NCBI GenBank assembly: GCA_017431345.1
Contig: JAFRLH010000033.1
Location: 1-64,000, forward strand
DNA length: 64,000 bases
Source: Lachnospiraceae bacterium
Lineage (GTDB): Bacteria; Bacillota; Clostridia; Lachnospirales; Lachnospiraceae
Direction of reading: 5' to 3'
Positions 44,751-53,684 of the stretch are shown piece after piece. Within the stretch, counting starts at the first letter, position 1. Every line of letters begins with the position of its first letter. The notes under the pieces were generated by a model. The model was not told where the DNA came from, searched no databases, and was given only the letters and a program-made list of their open reading frames with translations. The position numbers were made by a program, and so were the translations under genes.

Positions 44751-46250
44751 ATGGAAACGATTTTAAATGCTTTTGAAAACGCAGCTGCCCGTTTTCCGGA
44801 CAACACAGCCGTTGCCGGAGAAGGCGGTGAATATTCCTACAGAGACCTCTCAGAGGAGGCGAAGCGGATCGGGAATGCGATCTGCAGCCGCGGGTATTTC
44901 AGATCCGCTGCTGCGGTCTTTCTTCCGAAATCTTTTGCATGCATCGCATCGATGCTCGGCGTCCTGTATTCCGGGAATTATTATACAGTGCTGGATACCG
45001 AAAGCCCGTCTTCCCGTATAAGCAGTATTCTGGAGATACTGGATCCGGCGGTTATTATCACTTCGAAACAATATCTGGAGATTCTGCCGGAGACGACCGC
45101 GGAGATCCTTCTGACAGATACAATAACAAAAGGAACTGCTGATGAAGCACTTCTGGCATCTGTCCGGCGTTCTGTGACAGATGCAGACCTCATGTACGCG
45201 CTGTTCACATCCGGTTCCACCGGGAAGCCGAAAGGCGCTCTGCTCACGCACCGGGCCGTGTACTCCTATATGAACTGGGTGCGGGAGACATTTTCGTTTC
45301 ATGAGGAAACGGTGTTCGGCAGTCAGACGCCGCTCTATTTTTCCATGTCAGTCACGGATCTGTTCGGCGCGCTGACGGCGGGAGGGACCTACGTGATCCT
45401 GGACAAAAAGGCCTTCTCTTTCCCGCTTATGCTTCTGGAACAGCTGAATAAATTCCGCGTCAATACCCTGTACTGGGTACCTTCAGCGCTTGGGATCCTG
45501 TGCGGATGGGACGCGCTGTCCTATGCAAAACCGGAATACGTCACGCGCATTTTCTTCGCCGGTGAATCGATGCCGGTGAAATACCTGAATTACTGGCGGA
45601 AGCATCTGCCGGACGCGGAATATTATAACCTGTTCGGTCCGACCGAGACGACGGATATCTGTCTCTGGTATAAAGTGGATCGGGATTTCGCCGAAGAGGA
45701 GGCAATCCCGGCAGGCATTCCCTGTAAGAACTGTGATTCCTTTGTCCTGACGGAGGACGGCAGACGGGCAGAGACGGGAGAGCGCGGAGAACTGTATGTG
45801 CGGGGCTCGTTCCTGGCGTCCGGTTATCTGAAGGAGCCGGAGAAGACAGCAGCGGCCTTTGTGCAGAATCCGCTTCATCAGGATTATCCGGAGACGGTCT
45901 ACCGTACCGGCGATCTGATGCAGGTCGGAGAGGACGGGAATCTTCACTATCTGGGCAGGAAAGACAGTCAGATCAAGCACATGGGCTATCGGATCGAACC
46001 CGGCGAGATCGAGCGTGCCGCCATGTCTCTTGACGGCATCAATATGTGTGCGGTCATCTATGACAATATTCGGGATACGATCATCCTGATCTATCAGGGA
46101 GAAGCGGGGGAAAAAGAAGCTGATACGGGCATCCGGGCGCTGGTACCGGAGTACATGGTACCCGGAAGATATGAGAAACTGCCTGCGCTGCCGCTGAACG
46201 CGAACGGCAAGACGGACAGAAAAGCGCTGAAAAAGATGTTTGTTGAATAA
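44751..46250 (+). CDS. dltA: DltA-like amino acid adenylation enzyme
   Basis: A 499-residue adenylate-forming enzyme of DltA length. Core motifs: YALFTSGSTGKPKGALLTHR (P-loop), YYNLFGPTETTD (A5), YRTGDLMQVGEDG (A7), and a final Lys in NANGKTDRKALK. It would activate an amino acid (D-Ala in true DltA) and load it on the next gene's carrier protein. The start METILNAFE at 44751 lies 8 bases after GGAG; an extension to 44700 covers the promoter. It is the first of four genes that form an acylation system, with an MBOAT and an SGNH protein downstream. Confidence 0.8.
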   Translation: METILNAFENAAARFPDNTAVAGEGGEYSYRDLSEEAKRIGNAICSRGYFRSAAAVFLPKSFACIASMLGVLYSGNYYTVLDTESPSSRISSILEILDPAVIITSKQYLEILPETTAEILLTDTITKGTADEALLASVRRSVTDADLMYALFTSGSTGKPKGALLTHRAVYSYMNWVRETFSFHEETVFGSQTPLYFSMSVTDLFGALTAGGTYVILDKKAFSFPLMLLEQLNKFRVNTLYWVPSALGILCGWDALSYAKPEYVTRIFFAGESMPVKYLNYWRKHLPDAEYYNLFGPTETTDICLWYKVDRDFAEEEAIPAGIPCKNCDSFVLTEDGRRAETGERGELYVRGSFLASGYLKEPEKTAAAFVQNPLHQDYPETVYRTGDLMQVGEDGNLHYLGRKDSQIKHMGYRIEPGEIERAAMSLDGINMCAVIYDNIRDTIILIYQGEAGEKEADTGIRALVPEYMVPGRYEKLPALPLNANGKTDRKALKKMFVE

Positions 46251-46268
46251 CAGAGGAAAACAGGTATT

Positions 46269-46496
46269 ATGGAAGAAATCATTGCGATCCTGAACAGTAT
46301 TCATCCCGGTGTGGATTTTGAGAAGGAACAGCACCTGATCGATGACGGGCTGCTCAGTTCCATGGAGATCATGATGCTTGCTGCCAGACTGGAGAAGGAA
46401 TTTGACATCAAGATCCGTCTGCCGGAGATCCGGCCGGAGAACTTTCAGAATGCAGCTGCTGTCAGTGCGATGGTAGACAGGCTGATGGATGACTGA
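46269..46496 (+). CDS. dltC: acyl/aminoacyl carrier protein (DltC-like)
   Basis: A 75-residue carrier protein. DDGLLSSMEIMML holds the phosphopantetheine serine (Ser31), where DltC usually has LLDSM; the Asp before it is Ser30 here. It would receive the activated group from the upstream enzyme and hand it to the MBOAT. Gene order A-C-B-D differs from the usual A-B-C-D. It lies 18 bases after the adenylation gene. Confidence 0.82.
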   Translation: MEEIIAILNSIHPGVDFEKEQHLIDDGLLSSMEIMMLAARLEKEFDIKIRLPEIRPENFQNAAAVSAMVDRLMDD

Positions 46497-46501
46497 AGGG
46501 T

Positions 46502-48085
46502 ATGGTCTATAATTCGTTCGTTTATTTATTACTGTTCCTGCCGGCGGCGGTGCTGCTCTACCATGCGATCCCGTCACCGGTCCGTTTTTATGTAATTCCG
46601 GCTGCAAGCATCCTCTTTCTGTCGTGCTTCGGACCAGCCGGGATCTTTTTTGTGTTCGCAGACGCGGCTGTTCTGTACCTCTGTACGCTTTTTATCGGAA
46701 AGAAGGATGAAGAGCGGAAAAAAGCATGCGAAGGACTCGACCGGAAAGCCAAAAAGGCGGTAAGGGCACAGTATGACAGAAAAAAAGCCCGGGCGCTGAA
46801 GCTCGGACTGATCCTGCTGTTCGGCATCCTGTTCGCGACAAAATATCTGGAATTCTTCACGGGGATCCTGAACGGGATCCTGCACGCAGCCGGGATACAG
46901 ACTATCTTCACGGCGCCGGCTCTTCCGCTGCCGCTGGGCGTCTCTTTCTATACGCTTTCCGGTGCAGGTTATCTGATCGATGTGTACATGGGAGACAGCA
47001 GACCGGAGAAGAATTTTGTTAAAGTGTTTGCCTTCCTCTGTTTCTTCCCGACGATTACGGAAGGCCCGATCTGCCGCTTCGGACAGCTGTCCGAAACCAT
47101 GTTCGCAGGCCGCAGGTTCTCCTTTGAGGAATTCTGTGCTGCCGTGCAGCGGATCCTGTTCGGCCTGTTCCAGAAAGTCGTGCTTGCGGACCAGCTGGGC
47201 AACCTGATCCGGGAGATCTTCGGGAATTACGGGAAATACAGCGGCACCGCCATCGCTGCCGGGATCATCCTGTACACGGTCCAGATCTATATGGATTTCT
47301 GCGGCTGTATTCATATCGCCGCGGGCAGCGCGGAACTGTTCGGAATCAAACTGCCGGAGAATTTCAGGCAGCCGTTCTTTTCACAGAATGTCGACGAATT
47401 CTGGCGCAGATGGCATATCACACTCGGTGCATGGCTCAGGGATTATGTCTTCTATCCGGTATCCCTGTCGCGTCCGCTGATGGAACTCAGCAAAAAGCTC
47501 CAGGGCAGGATCGATCCCTATTACGCAGCGCTGATCCCGACTTCGATCTCGCTGTTTGCAGTATGGTTCTCCAACGGTCTCTGGCACGGTGCACAGGGGA
47601 AATATATTTTCTACGGCCTGTATTACTATCTCATTATGATCACGGGGAAACTGCTCACGCCGCTTTTCCGGAAATTCATGCCGGATGAGAAGGATGCGGG
47701 CAGAGGCGTGAGGCTCTTCAGGATACTCAGGACATGGCTCTTTGTCGCGGCAGGCATGACGATCTTCCGCGCAGATACCCTGCGCGATGCGGCAGCAATG
47801 CTGTCGGGAATCTTTTCACGCGGCGCCGGTCTGGCAGGATTCGGCGCAGCCATGAGCGCAGCGGGCATCACAAGGATCCAGCTGCTGATGGTATTCTGCG
47901 GCGTCCTGCTCATGTTCGTGATAGGATATTATAAAGAACGCGGGACGGATATACGGCAGGTGATCGCTGCCCGCCCGCTTGCGGTAAGGTATGCCGTCTA
48001 TCTGGGACTTATGGCCGCAATCATCGTGCTCGGTGCATACGGGACCGGCTTCGGCGCAAATGATTTCCTGTATGCGAAATTTTAG
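46502..48085 (+). CDS. MBOAT O-acyltransferase, AlgI/DltB type
   Basis: A 527-residue polytopic membrane protein, about 10-12 segments. FWRRWHITLGAWLRDYVFYP (His305) and FSNGLWHGAQGKYIFYGLYY (His362, the likely catalytic His) are AlgI/DltB MBOAT landmarks. At 527 residues it is longer than usual DltB (about 400) and nearer AlgI size. A basic cytoplasmic loop (about 75-100) follows the third segment. It probably transfers the carrier-bound group across the membrane to a cell-surface polymer. It lies 6 bases after dltC. Confidence 0.85.
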   Translation: MVYNSFVYLLLFLPAAVLLYHAIPSPVRFYVIPAASILFLSCFGPAGIFFVFADAAVLYLCTLFIGKKDEERKKACEGLDRKAKKAVRAQYDRKKARALKLGLILLFGILFATKYLEFFTGILNGILHAAGIQTIFTAPALPLPLGVSFYTLSGAGYLIDVYMGDSRPEKNFVKVFAFLCFFPTITEGPICRFGQLSETMFAGRRFSFEEFCAAVQRILFGLFQKVVLADQLGNLIREIFGNYGKYSGTAIAAGIILYTVQIYMDFCGCIHIAAGSAELFGIKLPENFRQPFFSQNVDEFWRRWHITLGAWLRDYVFYPVSLSRPLMELSKKLQGRIDPYYAALIPTSISLFAVWFSNGLWHGAQGKYIFYGLYYYLIMITGKLLTPLFRKFMPDEKDAGRGVRLFRILRTWLFVAAGMTIFRADTLRDAAAMLSGIFSRGAGLAGFGAAMSAAGITRIQLLMVFCGVLLMFVIGYYKERGTDIRQVIAARPLAVRYAVYLGLMAAIIVLGAYGTGFGANDFLYAKF

Positions 48086-48097
48086 GAGGACCGGAAT

Positions 48098-49072
48098 ATG
48101 CATAAGAACAGGAAAAGATATTCGTTCCGGATCATCCTGCTGTTTGTCCTGACGCTGCTGCTTCTGATGGCGTCTTCCTGGGTCTGTACGGTGTTGTACC
48201 GCAATCCGGGTGTGCTGGACAATAATAATTCTCTGGGGATCCTGGAGGAACCGGAAAACACGATCGATGTCGTTGCTGTCGGAGACAGCGATGTATACAG
48301 CGCCGTGAATCCGATGATCCTCTGGAAGAAGCACGGCATCACGGCTTATGACTGGTCAGAAGCCGGTGCGAAGATGTATGACTGCAGGTATTACCTGAAA
48401 CATATCTGCAGCAGACAGACGCCCCGGGTCGTCATGATCTCCGTCAACTCCCTGTTCGCGGACGACACGCGCACGGATATCCTGGACAGGAAGATCAGGG
48501 CGGCGCTGGCATACCGTTTTCCGGTTTTTGAGTATCATAGGTACTGGAGAAAAATCAAAATGTTCCCGGAATGCCTGCATTCGGCGCATGCGGTGACAAA
48601 GGGGTTCTATGCCAGGGCGTCGCGGGAGCCGGCACCGAAGAAAAAGATCCGAAGATATATGAAACCATCCGGCGGGACTGTCTCCGTCCCGGCGGAGGCG
48701 GAAAAGGAGCTGATGCGCTGTGTTGAGCTGGCAGAAGGCAGCGGCGCAAAGGTCCTGCTGATCGCCATTCCGTGTGTGAAAGACTGGTCTTTTGAGAAAA
48801 GTGCAGCTATGACGGATCTCGCAGAAACCGAAGGACTGGATTTGCTGGATCTTTCCCTGCAGCCGGAAGTGAAGATCAACTGGAGAAAGGATACCTGTGA
48901 CGGCGGAGAGCATCTGAATTACCGCGGTGCCCGGAAGGTCAGCAGGTTCCTGGGAGATTATCTGAAAGCGCATTACGATCTGCCGGATCACAAAGGGGAA
49001 AACGGATTTGACAGATGGGAGGAAGATTATATACTGTATAAAAAAGCTCTTGCGGAAAGGCTTGCCGAATAA
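48098..49072 (+). CDS. membrane-anchored SGNH-type protein (DltD/AlgX-like role)
   Basis: A 324-residue protein with one N-terminal membrane anchor (about 12-34) and an outside domain. VVAVGDSDVYSAVNP carries the GDS serine (Ser64) and DGGEHLNYRGA (His272) the C-terminal catalytic motif of SGNH enzymes. By position it fills the DltD slot: receiving or transferring the acyl group outside the membrane. It is not close enough to classical DltD for me to use that name. RBS AGGAGG, 13 bases after the MBOAT gene. Confidence 0.75.
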   Translation: MHKNRKRYSFRIILLFVLTLLLLMASSWVCTVLYRNPGVLDNNNSLGILEEPENTIDVVAVGDSDVYSAVNPMILWKKHGITAYDWSEAGAKMYDCRYYLKHICSRQTPRVVMISVNSLFADDTRTDILDRKIRAALAYRFPVFEYHRYWRKIKMFPECLHSAHAVTKGFYARASREPAPKKKIRRYMKPSGGTVSVPAEAEKELMRCVELAEGSGAKVLLIAIPCVKDWSFEKSAAMTDLAETEGLDLLDLSLQPEVKINWRKDTCDGGEHLNYRGARKVSRFLGDYLKAHYDLPDHKGENGFDRWEEDYILYKKALAERLAE

Positions 49073-49075
49073 TCT

Positions 49076-51718
49076 ATGAACAAAAGAATCGTAACAGGTC
49101 TTCTTGCCCACGTCGACGCCGGGAAAACAACGCTTTCCGAGGCGATGCTTTACAATTCAGGCGCAATCAGGAATATCGGAAGAGTGGACAGGAAGGATGC
49201 TTTTCTCGATACCGAAACGCTTGAAAAGGAACGCGGAATCACCATTTTCTCCAAACAGGCCCAGCTCGAATATAACGGAACGCAGATCACGATCCTGGAT
49301 ACGCCGGGCCATGTGGATTTTTCCGCTGAGATGGAGCGCACACTGCCGGTGCTGGACGCTGCGGTGCTGCTGATCGGCGGCAGGGACGGATTGATGGGGC
49401 ACACCCATACCCTGTGGAGGCTGCTTGCAAAACATCATATCCCGGTCTTTCTCTTCGTCAACAAGATGGATCAGCCGGATTCTGACAGAGACAGTATCAC
49501 AGAGGCTCTTAAGAAGGAGCTTTCGGATGCTGTCTTTGATATGTCCAAAGCCGGGGAGGAGGAGACGGCTGAAAGCCTGGCTCTGGCAGATGAGGAGGCG
49601 ATGGAGGAATATCTGTCCTCCGGAGAACTGTCGAAAGATACCCTGAAAAGGCTGATCAGGGAGCGGAAGGCATTCCCGTGCATGTTCGGATCCGCGCTGA
49701 AAAATGAAGGCGTGAAGGAATTTATGGACATCTTTACGGAATATGCATCCCAACCGGCTTATACGAATGAGCTGCAGGCAAGAGTGTATAAGATCACCAG
49801 GGATCCCGCCGGCGTCAGACTGACACATATAAAGCTGATGGGCGGAAATATTGCGAACCGCCTGCAGATCACCTATGCCGGAAGAGAAGGAATGCTGGCC
49901 GAGAAGATCACCGGGATCCGGGTATATTCCGGGACCGGTTTTAAGGCGCTTGATTCCGCGGAAGCCGGCATGATCGTCTGTGTGACGGGACTGTCGGAAA
50001 CGCGTCCCGGACAGCTGATCGGGAAGGAGGGAGCCGACTGGAACCGGTCGCTGTCTCCCGTGCTTACCTATGCCGTGAGACTCCCGGCAGGCATGGATGT
50101 CCCGGAGTTCATGAAGATCGCTGCGGTGCTCAATGAGGAGGAGCCGGAACTCTCGATCGAATGGGATGAAGAGACCAGGGAGGTCACAGCCCATCTGATG
50201 GGAGAAGTCCAGCTGGAGATCCTGAAGAGACTTCTTCACGACCGTTTCGGTACGGATGTCGAATTCGGGGAAGGCCGGATCATGTATCTGGAAACGATCG
50301 CCGATTCGGTCGAGGGCGTCGGACATTTCGAACCGCTCAGGCATTATGCGGAAGTCCACCTGCTGCTTTCCCCGGGTGAGCCGGGAAGCGGGCTCGCGTT
50401 TGATTCCAGACTGTCGACGGATATCCTTGCGACCAACTGGCAGCGGCTCATTATGACACATCTGGGCGAAAAGATCCACCGCGGCGTGCTGACCGGTGCA
50501 CCGCTTACGGACGTTCATATCAGTCTGGTGAATGGAAGGGCGCATGTTAAGCATACGGAAGGCGGGGATTTCCGGCAGGCTACTTACCGTGCGGTCCGGC
50601 AGGGGCTCATGCAGGCACATTCGGTCCTGCTGGAACCGTGGTATTCGTTCGTGCTCACAGTTCCGACAGAGATGACCGGAAGAGCGATGACGGATCTGGA
50701 ACGCCGCGGTGCTGCCATGGAGCCACCGGTGCCGGAAGGCGATATGACTGTGATACCGGGAGAAGGCCCCGTGGCTTCCATGCGCAATATCGCAAAGGAT
50801 ATTGCCGCCTATTCAAAGGGAAAAGGCCAGATCAGCCTGATGATGAGCGGATACCGGCCGTGCCATAACGCAGAAGAAGTGATCATGGAAAAAGGGTATG
50901 ATCCGGACGGCGATCTGCGCAATCCGTCAGGATCCGTTTTCTGCACGCACGGAGCAGGATACACAGTACCGTGGGATAAAGTACGGGAACACATGCATCT
51001 GGAACTTTTCGAAGATAAGAAAGCAGTTTCGGCGGGAGAGGAAGCGGCGTATATCCGCGAAGAGATCGCCCTCGGGACGGATGAGATCGACGATATAATA
51101 AGGAAGACATTTTATGCGAACGGCCGGGACAGATCGCTGGAGAGAAAGGGGATCGGCCGGAAAGAATACGCGCCGAAGAAGGATGCATCCCCTGTCAGAC
51201 GGGAGTACAAGCCCGTCAAAAGACTTCCGGCGTATCTCCTGGTGGACGGTTACAATATCATTTTCGCCTGGGATGAACTGAAATCGATGGCGAAAGACAA
51301 TATCGATGCGGCACGGGGGATGCTTCTGGATATTATGAGCAACTACCGGGGCATGAAGGATACGGAAGTGATCGTGGTATTCGACGCTTACCGCGTGCAG
51401 GGACATAAGACGGAATACTTTGACTATCACAACATCCATGTGGTCTATACACAGGAAGCGGAGACTGCGGATCAGTATATCGAACGGTTCACGCATGAAA
51501 ATGCCGCCAGGTATGAAATTACTGTCGCGACTTCGGACGGACTGGAGCAGATCATCATCCGGGGCGCGGGCAGCAGACTGATGTCGGCAGCAGATCTGAA
51601 AGAGGAGATCAGCAGGAGTTCGGAGGAGACACAGGAACAGATGGAAGCGTCCGGAAAAGAAAAATTCCGGCGCTTCATGCTGGATGATGCGCCGGAAATC
51701 AAGATCGATGACGTATAA
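49076..51718 (+). CDS. TetM/EF-G-like GTPase fused to NYN ribonuclease domain
   Basis: An 880-residue fusion. Residues 1 to about 650 form an EF-G-like translational GTPase of the TetM/TetO group: AHVDAGKTT (G1), RGITI (G2), DTPGHVDF (G3), NKMDQ (G4), then domains II-V. A basic linker (about 690-714) leads to a NYN/PIN nuclease domain (about 715-855): LLVDGYNIIF, VVFDAYR, TADQYIERF and VATSDGLEQ, with four acidic residues in the places seen in YacP/Rae1, the ribosome-bound RNase. I infer a ribosome-rescue or quality-control factor that enters the A site and cuts mRNA, not necessarily tetracycline resistance. It starts 4 bases after the SGNH gene and lacks a strong RBS. Confidence 0.85.
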   Translation: MNKRIVTGLLAHVDAGKTTLSEAMLYNSGAIRNIGRVDRKDAFLDTETLEKERGITIFSKQAQLEYNGTQITILDTPGHVDFSAEMERTLPVLDAAVLLIGGRDGLMGHTHTLWRLLAKHHIPVFLFVNKMDQPDSDRDSITEALKKELSDAVFDMSKAGEEETAESLALADEEAMEEYLSSGELSKDTLKRLIRERKAFPCMFGSALKNEGVKEFMDIFTEYASQPAYTNELQARVYKITRDPAGVRLTHIKLMGGNIANRLQITYAGREGMLAEKITGIRVYSGTGFKALDSAEAGMIVCVTGLSETRPGQLIGKEGADWNRSLSPVLTYAVRLPAGMDVPEFMKIAAVLNEEEPELSIEWDEETREVTAHLMGEVQLEILKRLLHDRFGTDVEFGEGRIMYLETIADSVEGVGHFEPLRHYAEVHLLLSPGEPGSGLAFDSRLSTDILATNWQRLIMTHLGEKIHRGVLTGAPLTDVHISLVNGRAHVKHTEGGDFRQATYRAVRQGLMQAHSVLLEPWYSFVLTVPTEMTGRAMTDLERRGAAMEPPVPEGDMTVIPGEGPVASMRNIAKDIAAYSKGKGQISLMMSGYRPCHNAEEVIMEKGYDPDGDLRNPSGSVFCTHGAGYTVPWDKVREHMHLELFEDKKAVSAGEEAAYIREEIALGTDEIDDIIRKTFYANGRDRSLERKGIGRKEYAPKKDASPVRREYKPVKRLPAYLLVDGYNIIFAWDELKSMAKDNIDAARGMLLDIMSNYRGMKDTEVIVVFDAYRVQGHKTEYFDYHNIHVVYTQEAETADQYIERFTHENAARYEITVATSDGLEQIIIRGAGSRLMSAADLKEEISRSSEETQEQMEASGKEKFRRFMLDDAPEIKIDDV

Positions 51719-51727
51719 AATAATATT

Positions 51728-52387
51728 TTATTCTTTCGTGTCAGGCGTAGCTCCTTCGATATAGGCCTGCACGATCTCTGAAATATCCTCTGCGGAAGCC
51801 TCGGTCATTCTCTCGATGATGCCGGGGCCTTCTTTCTCGGCAGGTGATTCATGAAGAGGCTGTGCTGCATCAATATAGGCATTGATGACAGCGGACGATT
51901 CTGCTGCGGAAGCTTCTGCAACGGTCTCGATGAAGCCGGGACCTTCCTTTTCAGCAGGCGCTTCGTGAAGCTGCTGTGCGCCTTCGACATAAGCATTGAT
52001 GACAGCGGCGGATTCTTCCGCAGAAGCTTCTGCAATGGTCTCGATGAAGCCGGGGCCTTCTTTTACGGCAGGCTCACGGACCTGTACATAGCTTTCTACA
52101 AAATTGTCTACCGTGGAGGACACTGCTTTGGCTTCCCTGTCGGTCAGGATGGCGAGAATATTTTTGCGGTTCTTCTCGATCTCTCTGGAATTCTCATTGA
52201 TCTTTGCATTGAACTGGTTCATGCGGGAATGTGCATTCTCAATGTGTTCGAGACCTTCCTCAACATGTTTGATATTATCTTCGATCCTGGCACGGTTTAC
52301 AAGCACCTGATTCTCCAGTCTTGTGAGCGCTCTGCTCAGTTCTTCCACCTGCGCTTCAAGAGCGGCGATTCTTTCTTCGGTCGTCAT
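51728..52387 (-). CDS. coiled-coil protein with three 38-residue repeats
   Basis: A 219-residue acidic protein. Residues 1-95 are predicted coiled coil (ERIAALEAQVEELSRALTRL with heptads). Then three tandem units of about 38 residues each begin KEGPGFIETIAEAS or close variants (the third KEGPGIIERMTEAS) and contain AAVINAYVEGAQ-like segments; the DNA repeats are also visible, which indicates recent duplication. No signal peptide or membrane segment is present. Function unknown. The start at 52387 follows AAGGAGGG. It is convergent with the GTPase-nuclease gene. Confidence 0.72.
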   Translation of the reverse strand: MTTEERIAALEAQVEELSRALTRLENQVLVNRARIEDNIKHVEEGLEHIENAHSRMNQFNAKINENSREIEKNRKNILAILTDREAKAVSSTVDNFVESYVQVREPAVKEGPGFIETIAEASAEESAAVINAYVEGAQQLHEAPAEKEGPGFIETVAEASAAESSAVINAYIDAAQPLHESPAEKEGPGIIERMTEASAEDISEIVQAYIEGATPDTKE

Positions 52388-52537
52388 GATCATCCCTCCT
52401 TCAATGCGGCAGCCGGCCTGGATCCGGCTGTTTTTATGGAAATCTGCAGTTCGCACAGGCATCCTGCTGCCGTCTGTCTTCTATCATAGCATTATTCGTA
52501 AATATTACAATTATATTTTTCGTAGTAATAAATATGA

Positions 52538-53461
52538 TTAATGTATTGGGTGACTGTCGGCCGGATCCACAGGATCGGCGGTCCCGACTTCGGGATCGTC
52601 CAGGCTCAGTCCGCCCAGCCTTTCCTTCCTGGCAGCGAAGTATACGTTGAATTCCGCGCCTACCATCAGGATCAGCAGACAGAAGTACAGCCACAGGAAC
52701 AGGAAGATGAGCGCGCCGAGGGAACCATACAGGGTTATATACTGAGATATATAAGTAACATATACAGAGAACAGTCCTGTAAAGATCATCCAGGCAGCGG
52801 TTGTCAGCGCGACGCCGGGAAAAGCATCCCCGAAGGTGCACTTCGTTCCGGCCAGATGCTTGTACCCGAAGGTACAGACAAGCACAAAGAGCGCGATCCC
52901 GATCAGGAACCGGAAGGCGTAAATGAATCTCGCCAAGGGCGTCAGGAACGGAATGTATTCGAACAGCATGGAATCGATAGTGTTTCCAAGCACCATGAAG
53001 CCGAGGGCGAACAGGATAAAGAGCAGGAATACGAAAGTGTATCCCACGCACCGGAAACGTCTTTTGAAATAGTTCTCGGTCTCTTTGATATGATAGATCC
53101 CGTGCAGTCCGTTCTGCAGGCTCATGATCCCTTTGGAAGCAGCCCATAAAGAGATCAGGATGTACAGGAACAGGACGGAAGTCGTGGGCACCCTGAACAG
53201 GTTCATGAGCACACGCTCGGCGATGTCGCCGAGGGAGCCTGGCAGGATATGGATCGCTTCCGAAAGGAGCGACATGGTCGTATCAGGGATCAGGAAGGAA
53301 GCAATGGGGACCAGGACAACGGCGAACGGGATCAGCGAGACGACCACAAAATAGGCTGTCTGGGCAGAGTAGAGCGTGATATTGTCTTCGATGAATTTAT
53401 CGACGATCTTCCAGAGGATCTCATACCATCTGCGCCAGCCTTTTTTCTCCACGGACGCCAT
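52538..53461 (-). CDS. YihY/BrkB-family membrane protein
   Basis: A 307-residue inner-membrane protein with about six segments. YSAQTAYFVVVSLIPFAVVL and GSLGALIFLFLWLYFCLLIL, with the AEFN motif near the end, are typical of YihY/UPF0761. It was long called ribonuclease BN in error; the true role is unknown, and membrane transport is one proposal. The acidic C-terminal tail (GLSLDDPEVGTADPVDPADS) is soluble. The start at 53461 is a choice between several ATGs; GGAAAGGAG lies very close. Confidence 0.82.
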   Translation of the reverse strand: MASVEKKGWRRWYEILWKIVDKFIEDNITLYSAQTAYFVVVSLIPFAVVLVPIASFLIPDTTMSLLSEAIHILPGSLGDIAERVLMNLFRVPTTSVLFLYILISLWAASKGIMSLQNGLHGIYHIKETENYFKRRFRCVGYTFVFLLFILFALGFMVLGNTIDSMLFEYIPFLTPLARFIYAFRFLIGIALFVLVCTFGYKHLAGTKCTFGDAFPGVALTTAAWMIFTGLFSVYVTYISQYITLYGSLGALIFLFLWLYFCLLILMVGAEFNVYFAARKERLGGLSLDDPEVGTADPVDPADSHPIH

Positions 53462-53606
53462 CTCCTTTCCTGCTTTTTTATTGAAAAATACTACCATAAA
53501 TGCAGGCCGGATGCAAGTAAGGGAGGTTCCGGGGTGAATCGTCCGAATCATCTGCCGCGCAGGAATGCACCCGCTTTGTCATGAACGTATTACCGTTGTT
53601 AACAGT

Positions 53607-53635
53607 TTGACAGTCTTTTAAAAATAGTATATCAT
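53607..53635 (+). promoter_or_regulatory. promoter of the DUF4914 gene
   Basis: TTGACA (53607-53612), 17-bp spacer, TATCAT (53630-53635). Confidence 0.8.
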
Positions 53636-53684
53636 TATGCGGAAAACAAATGCTCTATAAAGATCATTGCAGGAGGTAGAAAAC

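Noticed and set aside
49076-51718. Calling the GTPase a tetracycline resistance gene
   Set aside because: The TetM-like part is diverged and carries a nuclease domain not found in tet(M)/tet(O)/tet(W); resistance cannot be claimed from sequence.
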